Of a stretch of DNA of 64,000 nt, positions 32,842 to 43,747 are shown piece by piece. A program made the translations under genes and the position numbers. The stretch comes from Aquanectria penicillioides (lineage: Eukaryota; Ascomycota; Sordariomycetes; Hypocreales; Nectriaceae), in NCBI GenBank assembly GCA_003415625.1, contig PYIU01000001.1, forward strand, positions 620,001-684,000, given 5' to 3'. Under the pieces are notes generated by a model. It worked only from the letters and a program-made list of their open reading frames with translations. It did not search any database and was not told the origin of the DNA. Positions within the stretch are counted from its first letter, which is position 1; each line of letters starts with the position of its first letter.

Positions 32842-33619
32842 AAGACGAAAAGGAGCACTTCTTCGCTTATTAAGAGTGCCAACCATCAAGCTTAAAAGAA
32901 AGGCTAAATTGGACCCGGCACCTTGTCGGTGTTCACTTTGGGGCAGCTGAACTGGCCACAGGCAACATCCCTGTTATTTCCGCACACGACCGAGTCTCAA
33001 AAGAGGCAACGAGCGTGGCTGTGGGACGCCATTGCGGCGGTGTTTTGAGCCCACCTCCACCGCAACACGCGCGCTCCCTCGCCCGTCTACTAAGGGCAGA
33101 CGGGGGGCTACAGCGGCTTCAGCTCTCACAAATGCAGGTCAGGGCTGTTGAATCGCTTCTCATCTGCTCACACGGCCTAGCCTAGTTCTAGCTGCAGGAC
33201 GATCCAGGCACAGAACTACCCACCTTCTCGAAGCATCCCGGGCAAGGCGAATTCCCAGCCCGAAAACAAGCCATAATTCCCTCTGTCCGTCTCTGTCTTG
33301 GGTGCTTGTCTAGGTGCCAGTATCCCAAGGCCATCGCGTGCACTGCCGTCTCCGTCACAGCCGCTCGCCCTCCGTGCCTTGTTTGGGCAGCCTTGACGCA
33401 GCACGTGTAGTCTCGACATGTCCCCCTTCACTGGGGGTTCACAGCTAACGTGTTGGTCCTCAAAACGGCGTGCGCCTTGCATCGGTGAAGGATGCGGGAG
33501 TCTCCATTCAGCTGGTTGAGGGCTCGGGCCGCCTCCACCATGCCTAGGTCACATACATATTAATTAGCCACGGCGCAAGCCTCAACTCTTTCCGACCCAT
33601 TTCTCCATCTTCTATTTGT
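32842..33619. other. intergenic region
   Basis: These 778 bp are GC-rich compared with other spacers. A minus frame at 33216-33482 has no motif. It probably holds the promoter of the gene at 33620. Confidence 0.4.
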
Positions 33620-34762
33620 TTGCGCTCTCCAAGTTCCATCATGCCGTCCAACGGCAGCGTCATTGCAATCGTTGTGGCAGTTGGTGTCGGAGTGGTGGCT
33701 CTAGCCTTGCTCGCGTGCTGTATGTCAGCCCGCAAAAGGCAAAACTTTGCAAACCAAAACATGCCGCTGAGGCGCACCTTCGACATCGGCGTCCAACGAG
33801 AAGCCCAGATGCGTCTTCAGGAGGAATCCTTCACCGACCGGGGCCAGCCTGTGTGGTTTTCCCACCACATAGAAAATGGCCAGCTAAAGCACTGGATTCT
33901 CATCACTCACAACTTCAAGTACGAAGTTCGCCGACCGGCCGGCGTTCACGCATTCGGTATGCAATCCCCTGGGCACCTTGAGAGGGGCCTGGTCTACAGC
34001 TACACAGCTGGCTGGATTGGGATAGGCGTCGGCGAAACGCGATATGAATATAGTATCCAGCCGTGTGTCGTCGACAACCATCGCGTCACTACTGCCACTA
34101 CCGACTTTACCAATTGTCAAAATGTGGAGGCCTTCAACACAAGCATCCTTGGCTGGACCCGAATGACAAAATACGAAATCGACACCATGTGGGTGTCAAT
34201 GCTGGACGGCTTCGGCACCTACAACGTGCTGTGGAACAACTGCCAACATTTTCTGCGAAATTTTGCAACCGTGATTTGCGAAACAAAAGCTCAAGACTGG
34301 AACATGTTCTATGCCAGCGCATCTTCAAGCCACCGAATTGCGAGGGCCGGTGGACCCTTGGCTCGCGTCGCGACTGTGGCGGCGACACTCGAGAGGTTGA
34401 AGGCAATGCGCCCACACGTCGATGGTTACCACAGACGGAATCTTGACAAGAACATCGAATACTTGGAACTGTCAGTCCGAAGGCAGGAAAATAGCTTGGT
34501 TGCATCACCGCCCATCGACTTGGCCGATGCTGCGAACGGCATCGAGTATCACATCAGGACCGTACAGGGCAAGGAACGCAGCGCCGAGGGTCCTGACATT
34601 ATATCAGGCTATAGCAACCAAGCCCGGTACACAGGTAGGAGAGATGGACGAGGCTCAGGCGGCGGAGGTAGTGGCGGAGGTGGTGGTGATGGAGGTGGCG
34701 ATTGTGGTGGTGGTGGTGGTGGAGGCGGTGATGGCGGCGGAGGTGGAGGTGGAGGAGACTGA
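33620..34762 (+). CDS. membrane-anchored papain-fold (LRAT/PPPDE-like) protein with polyglycine tail
   Basis: Single-exon protein of 380 residues (a second ATG at 33641 is also possible). One strong membrane helix lies at about residues 14-34 (VIAIVVAVGVGVVALALLAC), followed by a basic stop-transfer patch. The body has HWILITHNF (His91) and, 117 residues later, WNNCQHF (Cys208). This His-then-Cys order with NCxHF is typical of permuted papain-fold enzymes such as LRAT, H-REV107 and PPPDE peptidases, which cleave acyl or isopeptide bonds. The last 35 residues are almost pure Gly with a few Asp and Ser, encoded by a GGT/GGC/GGA repeat. It lies inside the cell-death island; a role there is only a guess. 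Confidence 0.65.
   Translation: MRSPSSIMPSNGSVIAIVVAVGVGVVALALLACCMSARKRQNFANQNMPLRRTFDIGVQREAQMRLQEESFTDRGQPVWFSHHIENGQLKHWILITHNFKYEVRRPAGVHAFGMQSPGHLERGLVYSYTAGWIGIGVGETRYEYSIQPCVVDNHRVTTATTDFTNCQNVEAFNTSILGWTRMTKYEIDTMWVSMLDGFGTYNVLWNNCQHFLRNFATVICETKAQDWNMFYASASSSHRIARAGGPLARVATVAATLERLKAMRPHVDGYHRRNLDKNIEYLELSVRRQENSLVASPPIDLADAANGIEYHIRTVQGKERSAEGPDIISGYSNQARYTGRRDGRGSGGGGSGGGGGDGGGDCGGGGGGGGDGGGGGGGGD
34650..34760 (+). repeat. GGN/GGT triplet repeat coding for polyglycine
   Basis: Imperfect GGC/GGT/GGA/GAT triplets give the Gly-rich tail of the preceding protein. It is likely length-polymorphic by slippage. The opposite strand gives a poly-Pro frame that is only a shadow. Confidence 0.85.
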
Positions 34763-35149
34763 GGTGATGTATGAGTGAGACTGGGCTGAATACTTTTGCA
34801 ACGATACCAATGACACGATAAGATGAGCATTTATAGGAGTTTCTTTGGGGAGGAGTTTCGGACCGATTTCCATCATAGATATAAATAATACCTGCCAAAC
34901 ATCTCACACATCTTGTGCTAAAGATGGTCAGATGATGACGACATCTGAAGGCCAACAATCTCGAACAGTCAATAAACCACCGTTACCAAGCGATGTCCCC
35001 AAGGCACTCAAGTCATCCCCTTCTTCAAAATTATACACAATCCCAATCCTCCGATATGTGGTGACAGGGAATGCGCAAAGAACGGGCTCTAAGACAAGAC
35101 AGCTCACATACGCACTTTCCCTTGAACTCGACTGAAGTACCAGAAGTGT
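34763..35149. other. convergent spacer
   Basis: The 387 bp between two 3' ends show nothing beyond likely UTRs. Confidence 0.5.
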
Positions 35150-36924
35150 TCAAATTTTGTGCTTTTCGAATTCTATACCCAAATGATCTCTCAGCATGAC
35201 GACGTCAATAACCCTTCCGTTATGTAGAACAATTTCCGAGGTTCTCTTTGATGTCGAATGGGAATAGATGGCGCGAGTTAGCAAGCCCCGCAAGCGCAAT
35301 TCCCCAAGTTCCAAACCATTATCTTGCAGCGAGACATGCGTGGAGTCCATTTCGTCAACAGGAGGCATCAGAATAGGCCCATCAAGGGATGCCCAAGACC
35401 AGGATGGCGCACGATACTCGGTCCTTTGTTTCACAACCGGCGTTTCCACAGAATAGCCCAACTGCTCTGTGAGACAAAACTTCCACATGCCGAAGAAGTA
35501 TTCATTTCCAAACAATGGCTTAAAATAATTCGCAACACCCTGAAAGGCATGAAGTCTGTCGCTTGCCCGCGTAAAGACACAATCCGAGTACTCTCGAACT
35601 AGAATATTCCATTGCTGCAGTATACGGAGACTAGCATGCTCCGATTGCCTCCCTACCACCACGCGAGACGGTAAAAGAGGCAGGTGTTTCTTCAAAGATT
35701 CATTGAATGGAATGCCATGTGGAAATGTTTCGCATTTATGCTCAAGGAAGCATTCCCAAAAGACTTGATCTTCTGCAAAGTAGACGACTCTCGCGGCGAG
35801 GAGTCGTTCTTGAAAGATCCATCCCCTCCTAAAAAGAGAAGTATGGCGCAATTGTCGTTCAGAGTAAAGGCCATCAATTAAATGATACGACTGGGTGCGT
35901 ATACCTGGCAGGGGTGCAGCTCGAACACAACCCAGGAATTCATTGTCGTCGGCGTGTCTCGAACGGAACAGTCCACCGTCAGGCCCATCGGATGCTGAGG
36001 CGGCAATGTTGCACAACGCATTGGTGTAAATAGATCCCATGGAGGCAGCCTCAATTTCCCAGTCTTCTTTCGAGTCCTGCATTATGCATAGCGCATCGAT
36101 CCAGAGATATCGAACCCCAAGACTATGCGCCACTACTATGGCATCACGGAAAGTTTTCGGCAATCCTTCAATCCGCAGGCCCTTGCAGAAGGTTTTCAAA
36201 TTTGCAGCTAGAAGTCGAAGTTGGTTTTCTGATCCCCATCGATAGCTCACAGTTATATAAGATGGAGACTTGTCGCCTTGGCCGGACCGCATGACAAGTC
36301 TACATGTCTTGTCGTTGCCTCGCCCTATGTCGAGGAGTCGAGTCGGTTGCCAGGGGGTCTTTTCTTTCGCCCGATTACAACCCTTATGAGAGCTCTGACA
36401 ATCCTTTATCCACTTTGAGACTAAACTAAGAGTGGAACGAGACGAGGTGCGGGGATCTAGTGATGGCCGTAGGACATATCTTGCCCAACAACTCTCTACC
36501 AAAATTGGTTACAAAATATAATAAATAGATGGTCGCACACGATGGTAGCGTATCACTAACCGTTTCGAGGCATAAGGTAGAACGGAATATAACAGCTGTA
36601 TCTTCCAGCCTCACCATAGGTAAACATAAGGAAAATAGCAGATGTATTTTCATCGTGTTTCGCAAAGCAACTCATGTTTTCCCAGTCGACGTCTGACCCA
36701 TGAAACCAGGAAGGACACTTGGCATCAGTACCGGATGAACGACCGACTTTCATTAGTTTCCATATGGCCAAGCAAATAAAACATCCATTTGAGACAGCCT
36801 CCAGGAATGCCTTTGAAGACGTGTGGTGCTGCCTAAAAGGCCATATTGGGCTCTTGCAATGTTCAGCTTCCCAGTCAGGATTCAGACAACGTTTGCATGC
36901 CAAACAAAGTGTGCTAGATTCCAT
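35150..36924 (-). CDS. HET-domain protein (heterokaryon incompatibility)
   Basis: Protein of 569 residues from exons 36924-36561 and 36495-35150; the 65-bp intron is in phase. The N-terminus has several cysteines (CLACKRCLNPDW, CFICLAIW) of a possible zinc-binding region. The HET core follows: YITVSYRWG, then RYLWIDALCIMQDSKEDW and IYTNALCNIAASAS. RGWIFQERLLAARVVYF and a later PSWSWASLDG close the family pattern. HET domains are toxic cell-death effectors related to TIR domains and act after non-self recognition or fusion of unlike hyphae. It sits 2.3 kb from the TPR-subtilase within a run of cell-death-type genes. Confidence 0.92.
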
Positions 36925-37636
36925 GATTCGTGAGTTATGACGATTAGTCTGCTTAATATCAGTAAATTATTGAATTTCGGAAGATGGGAGTTCTCTCCTT
37001 TCTTCAAATTTGGGGGGTGTTCTATATTGGTACCCAACCTTTGCCAGGCTGCGGGGCTGTGTTTCTCATTTTTTGCATGTGAATTTCTGAATGCCTTGTC
37101 GCATCACTAACTGCATGTCAGCGTTTGCCTCCTGGGATGCCTTGCTAGGCGCCTTGCTGCAACTCTTACTGGACCAGCGTGTGGCGTGTATGTCGAGATA
37201 CGGCTGCGTTGTCAGGCTCGCTGGTCTGGGGATAATGAATCAGCTGGAATACACATGACATACGAACAATGTATATAATTATTCGTTCTTCGTCTTCGGA
37301 GGCCCAGATGTTATGAAACAAACAAAGGCAAACTGGTGGAAGGCCCACAAACAAACTGATACTATAACATCAACTCATGGATGCACGCCAAGAAAGATGG
37401 CAGGAGGCGAGTTAATCCAGTGATTCCGCCACTCTTGACATTGGAATAGCTTATTGAATGGACCTCGACCTTGGTCTTGTTACTTTCTTGTTACATTTAC
37501 ATAGCTCTCGGGGCGGCATCGGCGTCAAGCCCCACCCTCAGCTTGCGCTTAGTGATGGTCTCGGTGCCTCATCTGGACCCTAAGGATATGTTGCACACTC
37601 TACTTCAAGCATCTGTTGAAATCCTACTTTTAGTTG
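36925..37636. other. intergenic region
   Basis: This is upstream of the HET gene and downstream of the bZIP gene. No coding signal. Confidence 0.45.
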
Positions 37637-38643
37637 TCACTGATTAAAATACAAGCGGTCTGTCCCCCGTCTCTTACGCCAATAGTTTGTTGCCTCCAAC
37701 ATCTCCTCACACCCTTCTAATAGCCAACTCCATTTCCGCAATAAAGCTGGCCCCACCTCCCAACCTCTTGGATCCCAAGGCTCACCCCACACGATGAGGA
37801 AAGCACTATCTGATCCGCCCAGGCTACCCAGTTCAACAAGATCCATACACAGCTGATCCTCGTCGAAATCTTCAACAGTCGCTATCGCTGACAAGATGTT
37901 TTCTCTAAACCTCGGAAGGGGGAACAGGTCGATCCAAGGGTGGTGTGAGACGGAAAGTTGCAACCTCGTAGGGCGCAGAGATTCGGGATATGAGACTGTC
38001 AACGACGGCTGGTTGGCCATCCACGCCCGACCCGTGCCTGGTCCGGTTTGACAAAACGGAGATACTGACTCATACTCCATCCATTCTCTCACCACATTTA
38101 ACGCGCCTGCATTGCGACACATTGCGTAATAGAGGTTGAACCCAAGCAGCGTTGGCAAGGTTTTCAGTTGCAGCACTCCATGCACATACTCTGTGTATGA
38201 TTGTTCAGCAAACCGACAGAGGTCAAGTTGCGAGTGATGATTTTTAAGCCTGCAGGAGTAGGTTGAGACTGAATCCACATATTGCAGCATTGGTAGTAAC
38301 TCTGACAACTCTGGCGGCATAGTCGGCTGTCTGGTAGGGCCGGCCGATTCTAGATCAGCCCGTTCAGCAGACCCGCCTTCTGCAGACCCCTGAGTGAGCA
38401 TGTCGGCTTTTCTCCTCCCTAGCATTCTTGTTAGCAAAGCCTACGTGTTTGGAGCATGTGTCCGCCCTTGCAGCTCAAAAGTGTCCACTTACGGCGAGCC
38501 CGTTGATTAAGGCGGTTTTGCAGTTTCCTTCTGTGGCTTGTACTGGTGACCCCGGTCCAATCATCTTGCTGGCCGCGAGCTTCGAGGCGCTGGGGCATTG
38601 GCTCCAGTGCAAAAAGATGACAGTGGTTATCTGGCAGGTCCAT
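37637..38643 (-). CDS. bZIP-like protein with DUF3425
   Basis: Protein of 310 residues, exons 38643-38493 and 38418-37637, with an in-phase 74-bp intron. The basic region RRKLQNRLNQRARR, continued across the splice as RRRKA, is the DNA-binding part of fungal bZIP factors. No clear heptad leucine zipper follows. The C-terminal 200 residues are DUF3425-like (LGFNLYYAMCRNAGAL; QLSVSHHPWIDLFPLPRFRE; DLVELGSLGGSDSAFLIWG-like end). Such proteins are abundant in Pezizomycotina, mostly uncharacterised, and may act as transcription regulators. Confidence 0.88.
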
Positions 38644-39264
38644 CGTGCTACACGGAGATCGAGTACGGTTCGTTATGAATGCACCTTTGGCTCTCATACT
38701 CGAGTCGGATTGTCCCCAGTATTTATTATGCAACCTGCTGATCGGGGTTAAGCCAGTGTCGGTTAGATACGAGCGGGCCTAAACTCGGCGGTACGTTTGA
38801 GCATTAACAGGATACCTTCTAAGTATCCATAGAAGCTAGTAACAATATGTAACTTGATAATGCCAGTACATGAGTTTTCTGTCCCACTTTTGTCAGCAGG
38901 TTGCATTAGCGCTCTTTAGACATCAGTCTAGACCTAAATAGGATATCGTTTCACTGCTATTATGTCCGCCGATGCCTACCCTACACACAAATACTTAACC
39001 AACAGTTCGATGCAATTCCTGTCCTATCCATAGTCTATAGACTCACTCATAGGAGGGTTAGATTTCCTTGAATACAAACCTGAAGTTTCACACTCATTAT
39101 TATCATAACTTGATGGAAATCTGGATGCTGGCAATCAAGATCATTCATGACTTAGATGGTTGGCGAGGGCAAATCACGTGTCTCATTCTGAGATTCAATG
39201 CTTTCTGGGGGAATCTCAACGACGGACACTTTCAATATAGATTGAAGCCACAACTCGGCCTTGC
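38644..39264. other. intergenic region
   Basis: This spans the upstream region of the bZIP gene and the 5' flank of the 5S gene. The frame at 39068-39316 overlaps the 5S gene and is not supported. Confidence 0.45.
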
Positions 39265-39382
39265 ACATACGACCACAGCCTTCAGAGAACTCGGGATCCC
39301 GTCTGCTCTCCCATAGATAAACTGAGGAGCGCTTGAGTAGTAGTTGGGTCGGTGACGACCAGCGAATGCCGAGTGTTGTATG
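39265..39382 (+). rRNA. 5S ribosomal RNA (dispersed copy)
   Basis: A 118-base segment starts ACATACGACC and ends TGTTGTATG, the paired ends of helix I of fungal 5S rRNA. The inner part has TCCCGTCTGCTCTCCC and GTAGTAGTTGGGTCGGTGAC in the right places. Compared with the common fungal sequence, the stem around GGTGA carries a paired G-to-C / C-to-G exchange that keeps the helix. Helix II and III bases also vary. Seven T follow at once. It may be a functional minor type or a drifting copy. The left edge of the window carries the 3' half of a second copy with the same paired exchange. Confidence 0.85.
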
Positions 39383-39389
39383 TTTTTTT
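39383..39389 (+). terminator. pol III T-run terminator of 5S
   Basis: Seven T immediately follow the end of the 5S sequence. Confidence 0.7.
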
Positions 39390-39646
39390 GCATGCCGCTC
39401 TTAGGATGCCCTCGTTCTTTTGATGGAAGATAAAGAATAGGAGAAACTGAGAAAGGGCACGTTATAGCAGTGTACGGAGGTCAGATAGCCCCAGTGTGAC
39501 CGGAAACTGTCAATTTAGTTGCGGCTTATGAAAGCTAGCATCCAGCTAACAAGGAGGTACATGATCAGCCCGGAATAATGCTATCCAGAATAGGGCAAAG
39601 GGTACCAATTCTAGCTAATATCCCTCAAACTACCTCGTTCCATTCC

Positions 39647-41920
39647 TCATTGAAAGTCATCAAATGTGTCCATGCCGAGGTCCCATGAATTTGCCACAAT
39701 TTCTGACAACCACGGCTCGTATGAAAGGCTCATGATAAGGTCCTCCGGCACAGCGGCGAAGTCAGAAAGAGTATGATCAGAATCACTTGCCCCAGGCGTT
39801 TGTTCAGGCACAGGGCTCAAATCTGGAGTCACACTCATCTCCATCATCATCAAGGTCTTGATGGTCTTGAACAGATGAAGTCCTTTGAAGAAGAGTCCCT
39901 TTCGCGGCCCTTCCGCATCCACCATATCTAGCTCTGTTATGAGTTCTTTGGATTTCTCACAGTATCCATCCAAAATGGCCAATACATCGGCCCGCCGTTT
40001 TACTTCCGACGTATCCCAACCAGGTTCATTGAGAGTGGTTAGTTTGAAAAGCACGACGAGGCAGTGCATAAATTTTGAAAAGCTGTCGACATTGACACCG
40101 AACCAATAACGAAATGGCATGTCAAAAAACACGGCTAGCATTCGTTCGACAGAATTCAACGTTGACTCTAATTCTTGAAGTCTTTGGAATCGAAATAGAC
40201 TTTGATCTTCGTACGTTTCGACATTGTTGAGTAAGGCATCTCTGATTCTCAGTTCAGTGCTGCCAAGGTAGACCTGTGAAGATTCTTATAAGTGTTAGTA
40301 TAAACTTCCACAGCGAGGAACCGTCATCCTGTTCTACTAGGTTGCTTACTGTCTGCATGTAGCTCGGATGGTAGGGTTTGCTTGAGATCATCGACTTGTC
40401 TTAGCAAAGCTGTGCATAAAACCCTCGACAGTGGCATTTTAGTTGCTGAGTAGGTTGGTTCTGGGCAGGTCATATGATTTGTAATAATGTGACACTTGAC
40501 CTGAGTTATGAGAACAAGATCCAGACTTGTTTCTGCCCCCTCAGCTAGAATGCGGGCACAATCGCTAAGATAAGGCGTCCAAGCGATTGGAGGTGTTTTT
40601 CGATTCGCGTCCCATGTTCTAACATTGATGGTCAACTTATACACTGCCCTGGGAGCCCCGCGTGTCGACGAAATGCTCAGAATTGAAAAGTGAACAGTTA
40701 TCTAGGAGCGAACAAAATACTTGAATAGGAAGTACTCACGATGATGTAACATGAAATAATGCAAGCATGGCCCGGCGCTCCTCTAAAGTTCTACTATGCT
40801 GGATGGGACGTTGTTGAGCTGACAGCTGTCCTGAGTTGGCACCTTGAGACAAGCTAGGAGCCTCTTGATGAAGGTCAAGTTCATGGGCGAGAGACACAGC
40901 CAATTGAGAGAGCATGTTCATGAATGGCTTTTCCCTCTTGAAGTGATGTGACCTGAATGCGATTAGCCTGGGATATATTCATGACGATCTGAGGCAGCAG
41001 AGATCTCACCATGAAGAAAAGCAAATGATACCCAGGAGAAGATCCAAACTTTCATGGTGTTCAACCACCACTCTCCAAGAAACAATTTTCCAAATTGTCT
41101 CTTCAATCTCAAACTGCCTTGAGGCCTTTGTCGACGTGATTGCCATGATGACAAGCCAGAGAAACGGCTTGTCTTGCCGCAGTTGCGAGGCCGATAATGT
41201 GACAGGAATATGAACAAACGGAAACAAAGAGAGAAATAACTGACGAAAGGAGTTCAACTGCTCTTCCGCCCCCGATTCTAAGATTATGTGCCGTGAGACA
41301 TCATCTGCAATTGGCGATGGTGGCTCAGGAGTTTGAAATGGGAAATTCGCCGAGGATTCTGCTGGGCGGAGGAGTTGAACAACACTATCAGTAGTATTTA
41401 TAACCACATTGGGATCACGTGGCTGAGTTGAGCCGCCGGAGAGTCCTGAATTGGGGCCTCTCCCTATATGTGATGGAAGAGCACCGCCTGGAATAGCCTG
41501 GCCTATTTGTGCCGAGACTTGCTTGCCAGAGTTCTGTGAGCGTAGAAGAGAGACAAGGTCGTCTAGTTTGTCTTCCAGGGCATTGCGTGATGGGGTAGAC
41601 GTTGCTGAAGCAGGGGCTCTTCGAGGCCTTCGCTTACGCGTGGAGTTTGATTGTTCGCATGCTTTGCCGAGCCGATGGCATCTGGATAACTCTCAGGTGG
41701 TCAGGTTACTTATCCCATACAGCTTTGAGTCATATTCAAGGCCAGCCAAGCTCGGGAACGGCAGGAAACTGTGGAAAAGATTATCTTACCGCTCACATCC
41801 GGATCCATCAGAACGATAGAAGCACTTGCACTTGGCCCGGACACACGCCACACACGCACGTCCATACGGTGCTGGAGTGCAGGACTCGGACGATGATTGG
41901 CGGAGGGTGTCGGACTGCAT
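39647..41920 (-). CDS. Zn2Cys6 transcription factor
   Basis: Nuclear regulator of about 659 residues in five exons: 41920-41790, 41681-41010, 40952-40740, 40675-40350 and 40284-39647. The ATG at 41920 gives MQSDTLRQ and soon CVAC, x6, C, x8, CERC, x6, C; the zinc cluster is split by a 108-bp intron after the fourth cysteine. A linker (LEDKLDDLVSLLR) looks like a short coiled coil for dimerisation. The fungal_trans-like body follows. For the last intron the acceptor AG at 40286-40285 was chosen, since it alone keeps the phase. No target can be inferred; the next gene upstream is an SDR. Confidence 0.82.
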
Positions 41921-42650
41921 TGCTCAAGCCCTGTTCGTGAACCGCGAAGGCTCTATATCAGCCTCGGCCTCAGTGCTTCAATTCCACAGGAGGGGAACCA
42001 GTGCAGCAAGCTCATCGTCATGCTGCCTGCGGATGGGCGAGGCAACGTAAACCCCGCGGGCGGGTTTGACTCCAAATCCGCGGATTCTCCGAACCCCACC
42101 ATCAAACCCGCGGGTTTGGTCGTGGACAGGGGTGATGATACGGCATTTTAGATTACATCGCAAATGCCGGTTTAGAACATGCATGCTACCTACGTCTGAG
42201 GGCGAAAAGTTGGCTGTACATCTCGGCCTAATCTCCATGCCGATCGGAATTAAGCATGTTAAACTTGTAAGACATGGCATGATATACGCAGAAAGGAAGG
42301 AGGCTGAGTATATGTCAAGCAACTCAATATTCTCGCTACGTTTATGGCATGAAGTAGACATAAAATCCCAACATGATTCAAGTACAAATATCTATTAAAA
42401 GCGTCACTGTAAGAATGTAAATAATTCAAGCCTTTAATTTTAGTAGAGACGGGGAATTTTCCTTGCTCTCAAAGTATTAGGTCTCATCTCAAGGCAGGGT
42501 TTGAAAGCGAAGGATAGATATCATTGCACCGTGACTAATTAAAATGCTAGCTTGCTAGTTTGAACAATCTGAACGTTACAAGGGAAATAGAGCAAAGAAA
42601 CAAGGTCTATAAGCAACAAATGAGAAAACCAATCCACCAGAGCTGGATTA
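41921..42650. other. intergenic region
   Basis: The 730 bp lie between the regulator start and the SDR stop, both on minus. A plus frame at 42066-42398 lacks any motif. Confidence 0.4.
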
Positions 42651-43747
42651 TCATCCGAGATAAGGCTTGACCTGGGCCTCAGACCAGTCCCAAAATTCCT
42701 GGCCGTATCCAGAGCCGCCCTCTGACTTTGGCTTGGCAGCCCGGGCAACCTCTGGAGCAATTTTCCACATTCTGCCCCATGGAGCGACTACACGAAGTTA
42801 GCTTAAGATCTAGACCATAGAAAGTGGGAATGGTGTCGATGACTTACTAAAAGCACCATTCTTTTCAGCCGTAATAAGAGGGGAGAATCCAGCAAAGAGC
42901 TGGGTGTAAGCCCCGCGGATAGGAGGGTGCAAGACAGTGTGCCGAAGGATAAAGCTGAAGATGGGCCCAAAGGTGCGCCAAAAGTCGGAATCGAGATTTC
43001 CTGGGTTCAAGGAAACGGAGATGACACCGTCGTTCTTGTGTCGTGCAGCAAATTCGGTAGAGTGGAAGTAGTTGCCCATCTTGCTTATGCAGTACTTGTG
43101 GAACGACGACTTGTCTTGGTGGTAGTCGAGATTATCCATGAATCCCTTGGGGCTGACTCCCTCCGCTGCTGAAGATGAGACCCAGACTATGCGGACGCTG
43201 TTCTTGGACGACTTCTTTGCCGTCGAGATGAGAGTTGGTGTAAGAAGCTTTGTGAACAGGAAAGGGCCGACACAGTTGACACCGAGCTGGAGCTCATAAC
43301 CCTGCGCGCTCTTGGAACCCTTTTCAGGATATCCGACTCCAGCATTGTTGAATAGTAGATGAAGCTCGCTTTCCTTGCTCAAGAATTCTTGCACAGGGGC
43401 GTTGATTGTTCTGAGATCGGCGAGGTCGAGGCGAAGATAAGTCAAAGAGCCGCTTGAACTGCTGGAAACAGTGCTCTTGATGTCCTCAATTGCATTTTGG
43501 GTCTTCTCTTCAGATCGTGCAGCCAGGTAAACCCTGGCATTCTTGGAGTACAGAATTTTAGCAACTTCCTTGCCAAGGCCAGTATTTGCACCAGTGACGA
43601 TGCAGACCTGATTTCCAAATGTTAGATAATGGTTATCCATGAGTTTTTATGGAGACATACTTTTCCACTCAAGTCTGGAACATCTTTCTCTGTAAATTTG
43701 GGGGCTGGGGGGAAGGTTTGGCTGATCAGACTCTTGAGGCTCTCCAT
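42651..43747 (-). CDS. short-chain dehydrogenase (retinol-dehydrogenase/WW-oxidoreductase-like)
   Basis: SDR of 327 residues from exons 43747-43661, 43607-42848 and 42787-42651; the introns (53 and 60 bp) are in phase. Features in order: VCIVTGANTGLGKEVA for NADP, YLAARS, LRLDLADL, LLFNNAGV, IVWVSSSAAEG and the catalytic HKYCISKMGN. The last exon adds IAPWGRMWKIAPEV, typical of the fungal group that ends with a conserved WGR segment. It oxidises or reduces a lipophilic alcohol/ketone; the exact substrate is unknown. Such genes often lie in accessory metabolic loci. Confidence 0.88.

Noticed and set aside
34609..34830. Minus-strand proline-rich and histidine-rich frames
   Set aside because: They are the antisense of the polyglycine codon repeat in the gene at 33620.
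39068..39316. Plus frame of 82 codons
   Set aside because: It overlaps the 5S rRNA gene and has no protein feature.
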